Part shown: in pieces, positions 34,464-44,279 of the stretch
How positions within the stretch are numbered: the first letter of the stretch is position 1
Layout: the number at the start of each line of letters is the position of its first letter
Assembly (NCBI GenBank): GCA_963665045.2
Contig: CAXXJQ010000009.1
Coordinates: 248,001 to 312,000, forward strand
Origin: JAFGRU01 sp016934985
Lineage (GTDB): Bacteria > Desulfobacterota > Desulfuromonadia > Desulfuromonadales > JAAYDE01
Length of the DNA: 64,000 bases
Reading direction: 5' to 3'
Notes under the pieces: model-generated
Told to the model about the DNA's origin: nothing
The model's database searches: none
What the model saw: the letters and a program-made list of their open reading frames with translations, nothing else
Program-made: the position numbers and the translations under genes

Positions 34464-37193
34464 TCAGGCAGTACCTGACCGCGACATTTTTTTCTTCCAG
34501 AAAGCCTTTTCCAGGCTGACCGCCAGATAGACGATGACCGCCACGAGAACAATCCTGCCCCATGCCCCGGCGCTGATAGGCGCCGTGTGAAAAATCCAGT
34601 TCATGCCCGGCAGGTAGGTGAAAAAAAGTTGCAGAATCAACATGATAAGAACCCCCACCCAGACCCAGATATTGGAGAAAAGGCCAATTTCCAAAACCGA
34701 CCGGGTCAGGGAGCGGCACTTGAAAAGGTAAAATACCTGAACCATGACAAAAACATTGACAGCCACGGTGCGGGCCGTCTCTTGGCTGTTGCCGGCGATC
34801 AGCTCCCACTCAAAAAGCCCGAAAGAGCCGCCAACCAGGAGGCCACCGACAAGCAGGGTTCTAACCAGCAAATCCCGGGACAGCAGGGGCGTCTTTGGAT
34901 CACGCGGCGGCCGCTGCATAATTCCCGGCTCTTTCGGTTCGAAAGCGAGCATGAGTCCCAGCAAAACAGCCGTCACCATGTTCAGCCACAGGACCTGAAC
35001 CGGGAGGATCGGCAGGGTGACTCCGGCCGCCACGGCAACCAGGATGACAGCCCCCTGACCGACATTGGTCGGCAAAATCCAGACGATGAATTTGGTCAGG
35101 TTGTCGAACACCCCGCGCCCCTCCTCAACCGCCGCCTCGATAGTGGCAAAATTGTCGTCAGTCAGAACCATGTCCGCTGCCTCCTTGGCTACATCGGTTC
35201 CGGTAACCCCCATGGCGACGCCGATATCGGCTTTTTTCAAGGCCGGGGCGTCGTTGACGCCATCGCCCGTCATGGCTACTACCTGACCCCGCGCCTGGAT
35301 AGCCTCCACCAGGCGCAGCTTCTGTTCCGGTGAGACGCGGGCAAAAACAGCACTTCGGTCAGCCAGTTCTATCAACTCTTCATCGGAAACACTGCTTAGA
35401 GCTTTTCCCGTCACTGCGGTAAGCTCAGGCGCCTCGCCATCGGCGCCCGGAGAAAGCCCAATTTGCCTGGCGATGGCGGTGGCAGTGGCGGCGTGATCAC
35501 CGGTGATCATTTTGATCCGGATACCCGCTTGGTGACAGGTTTTTACCGCAGCTATGGCTTCCTTTCGTGGTGGATCGATCATCCCCTGGAGCCCAAGGAA
35601 GGTCAAACCCGAGACGATATCCTCGTGATCAAGAATTTTCTGCTCCGGCAACCCCTCCCCTCCGGCAAAAGCCAGAACACGCAGCCCCCTGGCCGCCATG
35701 CGATCCATCTCTGAAACAACAGCTGTCTTGTCCAGTTCGACTTTCCGGCCGGAGGCATCCAGGCCAGCACTGCATTTGTCCAGAATCACCTCAACCGCCC
35801 CTTTGAGGTAGATCAGCGAAGGCGCTCCCTTCCCCCGGCTATGTAAAGTCGCCATGTATTGATGATGGGATTCGAAAGGGATAGCATCCAGACGGGGATA
35901 TCCTTGATGGCAATCTTCGTCAGAAAGGTTGCCTTTCATCGCAGACACCAGAAGGGCTCCCTCGGTGGGGTCCCCCTGAATCTCCCAGCGCTTTTCCTTT
36001 TCTTTCAAAAGGCTGTCGTTACACAACAGGCCAGCCTGCAGACATTCGCGCAAAGCCATTGTTTCTCCACGTTCTTCGGACCTGTTTTGAAAGGTTATGA
36101 CCCCTTTCGGCTGGTAGCCGACCCCGGATACCTCAAAACGCTCATCGCCGGCAAAAATTTCCGTAACGGTCATCTGGTTTTCCGTCAGGGTACCGGTTTT
36201 ATCGGAGCAGATGACCGTTGTGCTGCCGAGGGTTTCCACTGCCGGAAGCTTCCGGATAACAGCCCGGCGTTTAGCCATGCGGGATACGCCGATCCCCAGG
36301 GTAATAGTCAGCACGGCTGGCAAGCCTTCGGGAATGGTGGCCACAGCCAGGGAGACCGCCGCCATGAAGACCTCTCCGGCAGCAAACCCCCGCAGAAGTC
36401 CCACGACGAATGTCAGACCGGCAAGACCCAGGATGACATAGAGCAGGAGGTGACTGAAGCGGGTAATCTTGCGGGTCAGGGGGGTCTCCAGGACATCGGT
36501 CGCGGCAATAAGTTCGGAAATACGACCCACTTCCGTTCGATTTCCCGTAGCGACCACGACACCGGTCCCCTGGCCATAGGTGACGAGAGTTGAAGCATAG
36601 GCCATGTTCAGACGGTCGGCCAGAACCGTGTCCTGGGCAAGAGTTCCGGTTTTTTTACGGGCAGGGAGGGATTCGCCGGTTAGAACCGATTCGTCAACCT
36701 GCAGTTCGCGACCCTGGATAAGCCTCAGGTCAGCGGGCACCTTGTCGCCCGACTGAAGAAAAACGATATCGCCCGGAACGATTTCCGGGGAAGGGATCCG
36801 GTGTTTTTTCCCGGAACGCAGCACCGTGGCCTCAGCGGTCAAGGTGCGGGCCAGAGCCTCAATGGCCTTGAGAGCTTTGGATTCCTGGAGAAAGCCAATA
36901 ATTGCATTGAGGATAATAACTGCGAAAATGACGCCGGAATCGACCCACTCATGAAGAACGGCGGTCACCACCCCGGCTACGATCAGAATGTAGATCAACG
37001 GCTGGTGAAATTGCATGAAAAATCGCTGGATTAGGCTTTGTTCCTGTTTTCCACCGATAACGTTTTGGCCAAACCGGTCCAGTCGCGTCTCCACCTCGAA
37101 GCGGTCCAGCCCCTTCTCCCGACTGGTTTCATAAATAACCAGAGTTTCCTCTTCGGGGAGAGAATGCCAGTGTTTGCCCAGCAGCACTTCCAT
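34464..37193 (-). CDS. P2-type cation-transporting ATPase
   Basis: A 909-residue P-type ATPase. The phosphorylation site is DKTGT with Asp331, the actuator has VDESVLTGES, and the hinge has MTGDGVNDAPALKKADIGVAMG. The M4 segment reads AVATIPEGLPAVLTITL, as in Ca2+/Na+ type P2 pumps. The M5 and M6 segments (NVGQGAVILV and VLWLNMVTAVLLGLM) lack the Asp that SERCA uses in M6 (NLVTD), so the transported ion cannot be read off. The start is ATG 37193 after GGAGGAA; a longer frame has no ribosome site. There is no neighbouring regulator. Confidence 0.88.
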   Translation of the reverse strand: MEVLLGKHWHSLPEEETLVIYETSREKGLDRFEVETRLDRFGQNVIGGKQEQSLIQRFFMQFHQPLIYILIVAGVVTAVLHEWVDSGVIFAVIILNAIIGFLQESKALKAIEALARTLTAEATVLRSGKKHRIPSPEIVPGDIVFLQSGDKVPADLRLIQGRELQVDESVLTGESLPARKKTGTLAQDTVLADRLNMAYASTLVTYGQGTGVVVATGNRTEVGRISELIAATDVLETPLTRKITRFSHLLLYVILGLAGLTFVVGLLRGFAAGEVFMAAVSLAVATIPEGLPAVLTITLGIGVSRMAKRRAVIRKLPAVETLGSTTVICSDKTGTLTENQMTVTEIFAGDERFEVSGVGYQPKGVITFQNRSEERGETMALRECLQAGLLCNDSLLKEKEKRWEIQGDPTEGALLVSAMKGNLSDEDCHQGYPRLDAIPFESHHQYMATLHSRGKGAPSLIYLKGAVEVILDKCSAGLDASGRKVELDKTAVVSEMDRMAARGLRVLAFAGGEGLPEQKILDHEDIVSGLTFLGLQGMIDPPRKEAIAAVKTCHQAGIRIKMITGDHAATATAIARQIGLSPGADGEAPELTAVTGKALSSVSDEELIELADRSAVFARVSPEQKLRLVEAIQARGQVVAMTGDGVNDAPALKKADIGVAMGVTGTDVAKEAADMVLTDDNFATIEAAVEEGRGVFDNLTKFIVWILPTNVGQGAVILVAVAAGVTLPILPVQVLWLNMVTAVLLGLMLAFEPKEPGIMQRPPRDPKTPLLSRDLLVRTLLVGGLLVGGSFGLFEWELIAGNSQETARTVAVNVFVMVQVFYLFKCRSLTRSVLEIGLFSNIWVWVGVLIMLILQLFFTYLPGMNWIFHTAPISAGAWGRIVLVAVIVYLAVSLEKAFWKKKMSRSGTA

Positions 37194-37367
37194 AAAAATT
37201 CCTCCAACCCTTTTAACTGTCCAACACAACGTTATTCAGTGATCAAACAATCAGCCGCGACAAGTCGCCATCAGTTTTCGAAAACGGCCACTATCAAGCC
37301 GGCACCTGAAGAGGTGGGTGGCCTCTCTCTGGGAAAATCGGCTATGCTCTTCAAAAGTGGATCGAGA

Positions 37368-37847
37368 TCACTCGTCAAAAATGTCCGAAAGGGCAGACTC
37401 AGGTTCATCAAAGGCCACCTCCACCACATCCTGAAATCGCCGGACCAAGCTGTAGCGTTCGACCTTTATTCGGAAAAGCAGACAACCGGGGGATGATAGA
37501 AAGTCCTTCAGGCCGGGGTGTTTGGTGAGATAAACAACAGCTTGTTTTTGGCGTTCCGCAGCCGGGATTTCCTCGGCCGCTCCAATAACCGTAAGTGCTT
37601 CCGCCTGATGAAAGTCTTCCGGCCGGTTGGATCGATTGTCCAGAAGAAGGCTCACTCGAGGGTCTTTTTGAATATTGACCACCTTGCGGGTCTTGGCATG
37701 GGTAGCAAAGAGCACCTTCCGCAAATCCTCGGTTTCGGCAAAGGCCACCAGGGATGTGTAGGGGTGCCCTTCCGCACTGGTTGCCAGAACGGCAAGACGC
37801 TGGTTTTTCAATAGAGAACCGATTTCCTCAAGCAGTTGTTCCTTCAT
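37368..37847 (-). CDS. PNPOx-fold flavin-binding protein
   Basis: A 159-residue split-barrel protein. LLEEIGSLLKNQRLAVLAT opens it, and VLFATHAKTRKVVNIQKDPRVSLLLDNRS is the FMN-binding core, followed by ALTVIGAAEEIPAAE and FRIKVERYSLVRRFQDV. Family members are general pyridoxamine-oxidase-like or haem-utilisation proteins. The start at 37847 has GGGAGAAG just upstream. A dead copy is at 29852-30265, so one was probably made by duplication. Confidence 0.85.
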   Translation of the reverse strand: MKEQLLEEIGSLLKNQRLAVLATSAEGHPYTSLVAFAETEDLRKVLFATHAKTRKVVNIQKDPRVSLLLDNRSNRPEDFHQAEALTVIGAAEEIPAAERQKQAVVYLTKHPGLKDFLSSPGCLLFRIKVERYSLVRRFQDVVEVAFDEPESALSDIFDE

Positions 37848-38011
37848 CTCTTCTCCCGATTGTGTAGCAAATTTCTACTTGGCACCCCTCGGCACGAGGG
37901 CATGGGTGAAAATTTTAAAACTGTTTTGTTTATCTGGCAGTCAGTAGCGAAAGGCTGTTTGGGGATAAAAAGTTTGCACGGGCGATGACCGATGAAATTT
38001 TCTTCTCAAAA

Positions 38012-38446
38012 TCAGTTTGCTGGCTTTCCAGAAGAATACTTGCGATCCTTGTAAATTTTTTTTATTACGAAAAAAGCAATGACCAGGGCCAGAATCAGGG
38101 CGGCGATTCCCAAAATGGGGTTTCCGGGGTATTTGTCCATATCAAGAATGATGACTTTTCGGGCGATGGCGATGAGGGCGACCTCCAGTACGATCTCAAC
38201 ATGAATTACCCGTTCGTCGAGGTAGGCTTTTATGGTCTCCAAGAGTTCCACACCGATAACGATCAGGAGGAAAAAACCAAAAACTTCCTTTAACTCAGAT
38301 ATCTCCAGAAAAAACACGGGTGGTGTCATGACATCCTTAATAATAATCCAACCCAGCTCAACTGTAGAGATCAGAACCACGACAACCATCATAATAATCA
38401 GGGACTTGATTACCGCATCTTCAAATTTTTGGAGAAAACTCTTCAT
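38012..38446 (-). CDS. PsiE family membrane protein
   Basis: A 144-residue protein with four predicted transmembrane helices and the PsiE pattern: FEDAVIKSLIIMMVVVVLISTVELGWIII, then FGFFLLIVIGVELLETIKAYLDERVIHVEIVLEVALIAIARKVIILD. PsiE is named for phosphate-starvation induction in E. coli; its biochemical role is unknown. No pho box was seen upstream. Confidence 0.85.
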   Translation of the reverse strand: MKSFLQKFEDAVIKSLIIMMVVVVLISTVELGWIIIKDVMTPPVFFLEISELKEVFGFFLLIVIGVELLETIKAYLDERVIHVEIVLEVALIAIARKVIILDMDKYPGNPILGIAALILALVIAFFVIKKIYKDRKYSSGKPAN

Positions 38447-38900
38447 TCGTGCCCCAAAACCATTTTAAAAACTTCAGCTGACAAAAAGCATGAATGTCTC
38501 TGCGAAAGGCAACCGGAATCTTCCAAGTATGCCAGAGTGATCTCAATGTTCAAGCTGCCGATATCAAACGAAAAGTCAGGGGCTTTTTTTTATGGCTTCC
38601 TGCATTACCTTGGTAAAATGGGTATTTTCTGTTTAAAAAAATAAATTTAGTCTGCCAAAAACATGGCAGGGATTCTCATTTCAAAGGTTTTTCGAGAAGC
38701 AGTCCCTCCTGAATCATTTCAACCTGTGCAGATTAAGCGCTATTGTTAAACTTAAACAAATTCAGTGTCTGCCATTGACCAAGCTTTAATTACGTCAAAT
38801 CATCAATCCCGCTTCCATGCATTTTTTCTACTGTATTGTTAGACTAAAACAGTTAATCTTTAAAGACACTCCGACTTCATAATAGGACCAAGGACCATTT
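38447..38900. other. Intergenic region between divergent psiE-like and solute-binding genes
   Basis: An AT-rich 454-base gap with no supported gene. A small hairpin CTGCCA/TGGCAG is at 38652-38669. The short open frames here are unconvincing. It should hold the promoters of both neighbours, but no clear site was identified. Confidence 0.5.
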
Positions 38901-39704
38901 ATGATCAGGCAAATAAGGAAGGGCCTTAATTTTACAATTATTTTTCTTTTTGTGAGCCTACCTTTGCCCTATCCGGTCAAAGCCGAGAGTATACGAATGG
39001 CCTGGTTCACGATCCCTCCCCACGTTTTCGTTGCCAAAGACGGCGTCACGCCGAAGGGACCAACCATCGAGCTTTTTAATACCATTGCCGGAAGGATGGG
39101 CTGCACCGTCGAATGGGTCGGGCCACTTCCTCTCTCCCGTCTAACCAAATACCAAACCCACGGTGGAGGAAGGATCGACGGGTCAGTTCTCTGTGAAAAA
39201 GCTCCGGTTTTATTACCTTTCCTGTATTATCCCAAGGAAGCCTATTTCATCGGCCATCCATGTCTGGCCGTGCGGGCGGATAATACTTTGACCAGCATAA
39301 AAACCATCGACGATATCGGGGGATACCGTATTGGTTTTGTTAGCATGTTCGCAGGGGACTATCCGCCGTTTTTTCAAAACAACCTGGATAAAGTGACCTT
39401 TCAGAATATATCCGGGAACAATTGGACCAGCCGCAATCTTGCAAAACTTCTCTTAAATCGGATTGATGCTGTATATGAACTGAACCGATACAGCTTGAAA
39501 TATCAGGCTGTCGTGGATGGTGTTGCAGATAAAATTCGCATCTTGAATATCCCGGTTGAACCTATCGCCCATTATTACGTTTTTCATAAAAATTCCCCCA
39601 AAGGAGAGCAACTGCTGCATCTTTATGAAAAAGCGGTGACGGGAATGAATATCAACTATGACCGCATGGTAAAAAGGGAGATAGAAAAATATCGAAGGAA
39701 ATGA
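38901..39704 (+). CDS. Periplasmic solute-binding protein, family 3-like
   Basis: A 267-residue protein with a signal peptide (FLFVSLPLPYPVKAES) and an extracellular solute-binding family 3 domain: MAWFTIPPHVFVAKDGVTPKGPTIELFNTIAGRMG, then a TIDDIGGYRIGFVSM hinge-like segment and a C-terminal helix. It lacks any permease or ATPase partner nearby, so it may serve as an orphan sensor or binding protein. The second such protein in the window is at 63153-63968. Confidence 0.8.
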   Translation: MIRQIRKGLNFTIIFLFVSLPLPYPVKAESIRMAWFTIPPHVFVAKDGVTPKGPTIELFNTIAGRMGCTVEWVGPLPLSRLTKYQTHGGGRIDGSVLCEKAPVLLPFLYYPKEAYFIGHPCLAVRADNTLTSIKTIDDIGGYRIGFVSMFAGDYPPFFQNNLDKVTFQNISGNNWTSRNLAKLLLNRIDAVYELNRYSLKYQAVVDGVADKIRILNIPVEPIAHYYVFHKNSPKGEQLLHLYEKAVTGMNINYDRMVKREIEKYRRK

Positions 39705-39713
39705 AAATCACAC

Positions 39714-40175
39714 TTATGACCAGGGGTTGTAATTCCAGCAGAGCCAGTAGAATTGCAACTCTTCCATTAGTTTGGTGAAATTTTCAAAATCCAGGGGTTT
39801 AACCAGATAACTGTTGGCATGGTAGTCATAAGCTCTTGAGGCATCGATCTCCGCCTGGGAGGTTGTCAAGATAACCACGGGAATGCGTTTGAGATCCTCC
39901 ACATTTTTTATTTCTTTGAGAACCTCCAGGCCGTCAATTTTCGGAAGGCGCAAATCAAGAAGAATGACGTTGGGCCTGGGGGATTTTTCGGGGTCCTGAT
40001 AGTTTTTCCTACGGTATAAAAAATCCAAAGCTTCTTCACCATCCATCACATGGAATATTTTATTCGCGACCCGCTGTTTTTCAAAACTGCGAAAGACGAG
40101 TTCCGCATGTGCCGGGTTGTCTTCAACAAGTAAAATGTTTAAAGGTTCTCCTTTTTTTGGTTTTATCTCTTCCAT
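39714..40175 (-). CDS. Single-domain response regulator (Rcp1-like)
   Basis: A 153-residue stand-alone receiver domain. The acidic pair is in ILLVEDNPAHAEL, the phosphoacceptor Asp in VILLDLRLPKIDGLEVL, the Thr in VVILTTSQAE and the Lys in SYLVKPLDF. The spacing and the FRSFEKQRVANKIFHVMDGEEALDFLYRR segment match the Rcp1/phytochrome-partner class. No output domain and no kinase gene is adjacent. The start is ATG 40175 with AAAGGAAA upstream, not the longer frame from 40319. Confidence 0.88.
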   Translation of the reverse strand: MEEIKPKKGEPLNILLVEDNPAHAELVFRSFEKQRVANKIFHVMDGEEALDFLYRRKNYQDPEKSPRPNVILLDLRLPKIDGLEVLKEIKNVEDLKRIPVVILTTSQAEIDASRAYDYHANSYLVKPLDFENFTKLMEELQFYWLCWNYNPWS

Positions 40176-40278
40176 CCTGTTTTTTCCTTTAAATTGAGTT
40201 TTCCAAAACCCATATTGCAGGCTTTCATTCATCGTAAATTCGATTTCTGGAAAAAATTGTCCGCTCCGAGATGGAAAG

Positions 40279-40312
40279 CAAACGCCCGGATCTAATGATC
40301 CGGGCGTTTGCA
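40279..40312 (-). terminator. Strong hairpin after the zinc-ribbon gene
   Basis: A 15-base perfect stem GCAAACGCCCGGATC with a four-base loop, 22 bases beyond the small zinc-ribbon stop, followed on the minus strand by only a short T run. A rho-independent terminator is likely. Confidence 0.65.
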
Positions 40313-40333
40313 AAATCAAGCCTCAAGCTACCG

Positions 40334-40489
40334 TTATCCCATAAACAAGTTCTGTGTTCGGGCTCTGTTGGAAAGAATGATCGGGTCAATCAATTCCCCA
40401 CAGAGACAGCATTTCCAGGCGTCAAAAGATCTTACGAAATCATAGCATCTTTCGGCATGCATCCGGCCTTTACACTTCGGGCATCTCAT
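40334..40489 (-). CDS. Small zinc-ribbon protein
   Basis: A 51-residue protein, MRCPKCKGRMHAERCYDF onward, with CPKC and CCLCG pairs forming one four-cysteine zinc ribbon around an FVRSFDAWK centre. The start is ATG 40489 with GGGGGAAAG upstream; the longer frame in the same phase is AT-rich and not protein-like. Similar tiny ribbons are common in Geobacter-like genomes. Function is unknown; nucleic-acid binding is only a guess. Confidence 0.75.
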   Translation of the reverse strand: MRCPKCKGRMHAERCYDFVRSFDAWKCCLCGELIDPIILSNRARTQNLFMG

Positions 40490-40666
40490 CTTCTTTCCCC
40501 CTTCCCCCAAAAATGGCAAATGATGAAAAAATAAATAGCAGATTTTCATTAGGTAGTATTTCATGAGATATGCCATTCAGAAGCAGGAAAGAGATTTTTT
40601 CCCATCGAGTTCTTCGAGGGCAAACTTTTTTATTAATTTTTAAGTAGTTACAAACCTCCCCGAAAT

Positions 40667-41218
40667 TTAAAAATATATTTTCAAACGTTGGATGAGCCTG
40701 TTCCCGATGCCTTTCACCCGGATCAGGTTCTCAAGACAACCAAAATCGCCATTTTTTTGACGGTTTTTTTCGATTCGTAGCGCCAGCCCAGGACCTATGC
40801 CGGGCAGAGCTTGCCAGTCCCGCATATCCATCCGATCCGGATGGAGGGGGATAAAAAACGCCATACGCATTTCAGCAGGGGACCAAAAACGTTTTATTTC
40901 AAGAGGTTTACTATTTTCAAAAAGAAGTTTCAGGCCTTCTCCCGACTGCAGGGGAGAATTCATAGCGGGATTTTTTTCCAAAACAAAGGCAGTCTTCGGA
41001 AGCGTCATTTGAATGACGGCTCGTGGGGTGGAATCGTCAGAAAAATGATGAACTCCTTGCTCTGGAAACCCTTCCCCAAGATACACCAAAGCTCCCCCCG
41101 CTAGTGGGGGAGGCCCCATTTCAAGCGCTTTAGCACTGTAATGGACACGGAAAAACTCCCGGCCTCCCAGCAAAAGCAGAAGGAAAACCAGAATCAGTGT
41201 CCCTCTCGGGGAACTCAT
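40667..41218 (-). CDS. Helix-hairpin-helix protein, ComEA-like
   Basis: A 183-residue protein with an N-terminal membrane segment (LILVFLLLLLGG) and two C-terminal helix-hairpin-helix motifs, DWQALPGIGPGLALRIEKNRQ and LENLIRVKGIGNRLIQRL. ComEA-type proteins bind incoming DNA at the outer face of the inner membrane. The middle 90 residues have no recognised domain. Its start overlaps the cimA stop by four bases, so it is coupled to that gene, which says little about role. Confidence 0.8.
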   Translation of the reverse strand: MSSPRGTLILVFLLLLLGGREFFRVHYSAKALEMGPPPLAGGALVYLGEGFPEQGVHHFSDDSTPRAVIQMTLPKTAFVLEKNPAMNSPLQSGEGLKLLFENSKPLEIKRFWSPAEMRMAFFIPLHPDRMDMRDWQALPGIGPGLALRIEKNRQKNGDFGCLENLIRVKGIGNRLIQRLKIYF

Positions 41219-42810
41219 CCCTCTTTGTCTTCCTTCGACGACTGTTGAAGATCTTTCAGGAGTTTATACTGAAAAGCATCGACCAAGGCATGATACGAGG
41301 CGTCGATAACGTTTTCGCTCACTCCGACGGTCCCCCAGGAAGAGTCCTTGTCTCCCCACTCGATCAGCACCCGGACCACGGCAGCCGTACCCTTGCCGGC
41401 CGGGAGCACCCGAACCTTGAAGTCAAGCAGTTTCATCTCTTTGATCTGGGGATAGAAATGCTCCAGAGCCTTACGCAAGGCGTTGTCCAGGGCGTTTACC
41501 GGCCCGTTGCCCTCGGCGGCAGTGTGTTCAATATGCCCGCCAACCTTGACCTTGATGGTGGCTTCAGCGATCGGCTTTTCTCCTTCATTGGCTTTCGAGT
41601 CGATAACCCGGAAGCCCATGATGGTGAAAAAGTTCCGCAATGTCCCCAAAGCGCGACGCATAAGGATCTCAAAGGTCGCCTCCGCGCCCTCGAACTGATA
41701 GCCCTGATTCTCCAGGCTTTTGATCTCCTCGAGAATCTCCACGGTCACGGGGTCCTTGCTGTCAAGGTCAAGGTCAAATTCCTTGGCCTTGGCGAGGATG
41801 TTGGAGCGGCCTGACAGATCCGACACCAGAATGCGGGTAATGTTGCCCACCTTTTCGGGCCGGATATGCTCATATGTTTCCGGATGTCTCTGGATGGCGG
41901 AGACATGGACGCCGCCTTTGTGAGCAAAAGCCGAGGTGCCCACAAAAGCCTGATGTTTGTTGGGGATCAGGTTGGCGATTTCATAAACAAACTGGGACAC
42001 CTCCCTGAGCCGCACGAGCTGTTCGTCGGTCAGGCACTTCTTCCCCATTTTCAGCTGCAGACTGGGGACAATGGAACAGAGGTTGGCGTTGCCACAACGC
42101 TCGCCAAAACCGTTGATGGTTCCCTGGACGTGGCTGATGCCGTTTTCCACCGCCACCAGGCTGTTGGCCACGGCGCACTCACTGTCGTTATGGGTATGAA
42201 TGCCCAAAGGAATCGTTATCACCTCTTTAACGCGGCTGATAATGGCCGGCAGTTCGTGGGGCAGGCTGCCACCATTGGTATCGCAAAGGATAATGCAGTC
42301 GGCACCGGCTTCCTGGGCGGCCTGCAAGGTCTTCAGGGCATATTCGGGATTGGCCTTGTAACCGTCGAAAAAGTGCTCGGCATCGTAAAGGACCTCGGCC
42401 ACATTCTGTTTCAGAAACTCCAGGGAATCAAAGATGAGCTCCAGGTTTTCCTCGAGGCTGACGCGCAAAGCCTCCCGGACATGGAGGTCCCAGCTTTTGC
42501 CGAAAATAGTGACGGCATCGGGAGCGGCCTGAATCAGGGTGCGCAGGTTGTTGTCTTTATCCGGCGTGGTTTTGGCCCGGCGGGTCGCCCCAAAAGCCGT
42601 TATTTTCGCATGCTCAAGACCGACACCTTTGATCTCCTTGAAAAAGGCGATATCCTTGGGGTTGGAGCCCGGCCACCCGCCCTCGATGTAGTGAATCCCC
42701 AGTTCATCCAACTTTTCGGCAATGCGAATCTTGTCGGTGACAAGAAAAGATATATCTTCCGCCTGGGTTCCATCCCTGAGTGTGGTATCGTAAAGCTGCA
42801 CCGAGTCCAT
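41215..42810 (-). CDS. cimA: (R)-citramalate synthase
   Basis: Condenses pyruvate and acetyl-CoA to citramalate, the first step of the threonine-independent isoleucine route used by Geobacter relatives. The 531-residue product has VQLYDTTLRDGTQAED, the HTHNDSECAVANSLVAVE metal site and GTINGFGERCGNANL, and a C-terminal LeuA-type regulatory dimer domain (from about 385) for isoleucine feedback. The sequence belongs to the long CimA type, not isopropylmalate synthase. The start is ATG 42810 with GGAGG five bases upstream. Confidence 0.92.
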   Translation of the reverse strand: MDSVQLYDTTLRDGTQAEDISFLVTDKIRIAEKLDELGIHYIEGGWPGSNPKDIAFFKEIKGVGLEHAKITAFGATRRAKTTPDKDNNLRTLIQAAPDAVTIFGKSWDLHVREALRVSLEENLELIFDSLEFLKQNVAEVLYDAEHFFDGYKANPEYALKTLQAAQEAGADCIILCDTNGGSLPHELPAIISRVKEVITIPLGIHTHNDSECAVANSLVAVENGISHVQGTINGFGERCGNANLCSIVPSLQLKMGKKCLTDEQLVRLREVSQFVYEIANLIPNKHQAFVGTSAFAHKGGVHVSAIQRHPETYEHIRPEKVGNITRILVSDLSGRSNILAKAKEFDLDLDSKDPVTVEILEEIKSLENQGYQFEGAEATFEILMRRALGTLRNFFTIMGFRVIDSKANEGEKPIAEATIKVKVGGHIEHTAAEGNGPVNALDNALRKALEHFYPQIKEMKLLDFKVRVLPAGKGTAAVVRVLIEWGDKDSSWGTVGVSENVIDASYHALVDAFQYKLLKDLQQSSKEDKEG

Positions 42811-42850
42811 TACTTCCTCCAGCATATTGCGTAGCTATGTTTGTTAAACC

Positions 42851-44092
42851 TCAAAATGGGCTTTCAACCTTGACGTCTTTTTTTGCCAGCTCGAACCCTT
42901 CGTGCAGGACGCGCACGGCCAGTTCCGTATATTTGGCGTCGACGACACAGGAAACCTTGATCTCACTGGTGGAAATCATCTGGATGTTGATCCCTTCGTC
43001 GGCCAGGATCTGGAACATCTTGCTGGCAATCCCCGAATGGGAGCGCATACCGAGACCGACAATGGATATTTTGGAGATATGATCGTCGCTGTCAACCTCG
43101 GCGGCACCGATCTTTTTCGCCACACCTTCCACCAGGCCCAGGGCCTTTTTGAAATCGTTTTTGGGCACGGTGAAGGTCAGGTCGGTATGCCCCCGCTGGG
43201 AAACGTTCTGAATGATCATATCGACAGTGATATTCGCCAGTGACAGCGGCGAGAAAAGCTGCGAGGCGATTCCGGGCTTGTCCGGCACACCGATAACAGA
43301 GATTTTTGCTTCATCTTTACTGTAGCTGATTCCTGAGACCAGAACGGACTCCATATCCTTATCCTCCTTCGTGACAAGGGTTCCGGTGTTATCGTTAAAA
43401 CTGGAACGAACGTGAATAACCACACCGTATTTCTTGGCAAACTCCACCGAGCGTATCTGCAGCACCTTGGCGCCAAGGGAGGCCATCTCAAGCATTTCAT
43501 CGTAGGATATCTTTCCGATCTTGGCGGCATCCGCAACCATTCTGGGATCGGTGGTGTATACCCCGTCTACATCCGTATAGATCTCGCAGACATCCGCCTT
43601 CAGTGCCGCAGCCACAGCCACGGCGGAAGTATCGGAACCGCCGCGGCCGAGGGTAGCAATGTTGCCGTCATGATCGACACCCTGGAAACCGGCTACGACA
43701 ACGATAGTGCCGTCATCGAGAGCTTCACGGATTTTTTTGTCGCCAATACGACTGATCCGCGCCTTGGAATAGGCGTTGTCGGTAATAATGGGAATCTGGT
43801 GACCGAGAAAACTCCGGGCCTTATAGCCCATGGACTGCAGACAGATCGCCAGAAGAGAGATTGAGACCTGCTCGCCGGTCGAAACCAGGACATCATATTC
43901 CCGCTCGTCCGGAGCTTCAAACATTTCATGGGCAAGCCCCACCAGGCGGTTAGTCTCACCCGCCATAGCGGATAGGACCACAACCACCTGGTTGCCTTGA
44001 TCATAGGTTTTTTTCACCCGCTCGGCAACATTGCGAATCCGCTCGATACTGCCGACCGATGTGCCACCGTATTTCTGTACTACGAGGGCCAT
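42851..44092 (-). CDS. lysC: Aspartate kinase
   Basis: Phosphorylates aspartate to open the lysine, threonine and methionine pathways. A 413-residue product with the N-terminal VQKYGGTSVGSIERI kinase motif, GRGGSDTSAVAVAAALKAD and IYTDVDGVYTTDPR. Two ACT domains at the C-terminus bind the feedback amino acids (ISVIGVPDKPGIASQLF and ISIVGLGMRSHSGIASKMF). It lies 40 bases upstream of cimA in the same direction, suggesting a branched amino-acid operon. Confidence 0.94.
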   Translation of the reverse strand: MALVVQKYGGTSVGSIERIRNVAERVKKTYDQGNQVVVVLSAMAGETNRLVGLAHEMFEAPDEREYDVLVSTGEQVSISLLAICLQSMGYKARSFLGHQIPIITDNAYSKARISRIGDKKIREALDDGTIVVVAGFQGVDHDGNIATLGRGGSDTSAVAVAAALKADVCEIYTDVDGVYTTDPRMVADAAKIGKISYDEMLEMASLGAKVLQIRSVEFAKKYGVVIHVRSSFNDNTGTLVTKEDKDMESVLVSGISYSKDEAKISVIGVPDKPGIASQLFSPLSLANITVDMIIQNVSQRGHTDLTFTVPKNDFKKALGLVEGVAKKIGAAEVDSDDHISKISIVGLGMRSHSGIASKMFQILADEGINIQMISTSEIKVSCVVDAKYTELAVRVLHEGFELAKKDVKVESPF

Positions 44093-44215
44093 TTGCCGTT
44101 TTTCCTCCCTTTTTCAGAAAATCACTTCAATTCAAGTAACCCACCGCGGTTACTGCTCAATTCAACATTCTTGCTGCCGCCATGTGGCTCAAGAAACACC
44201 CGCAGCAAGCCGGCA

Positions 44216-44262
44216 TGATAGACTCGCGGCGTCCATGGAAAAGGGTGCGAAGCCCGCCGCCG
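44216..44262 (+). repeat. Dispersed repeat R2, divergent copy
   Basis: Shows GACTCGCGGCGTCCATGGAA and an AAGGGTGCGAAGCCCGCCGC extension, a weaker version of the R2 element, in the gap between lpdA and lysC. Confidence 0.4.
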
Positions 44263-44279
44263 GCCAACGGAATAGCCAG

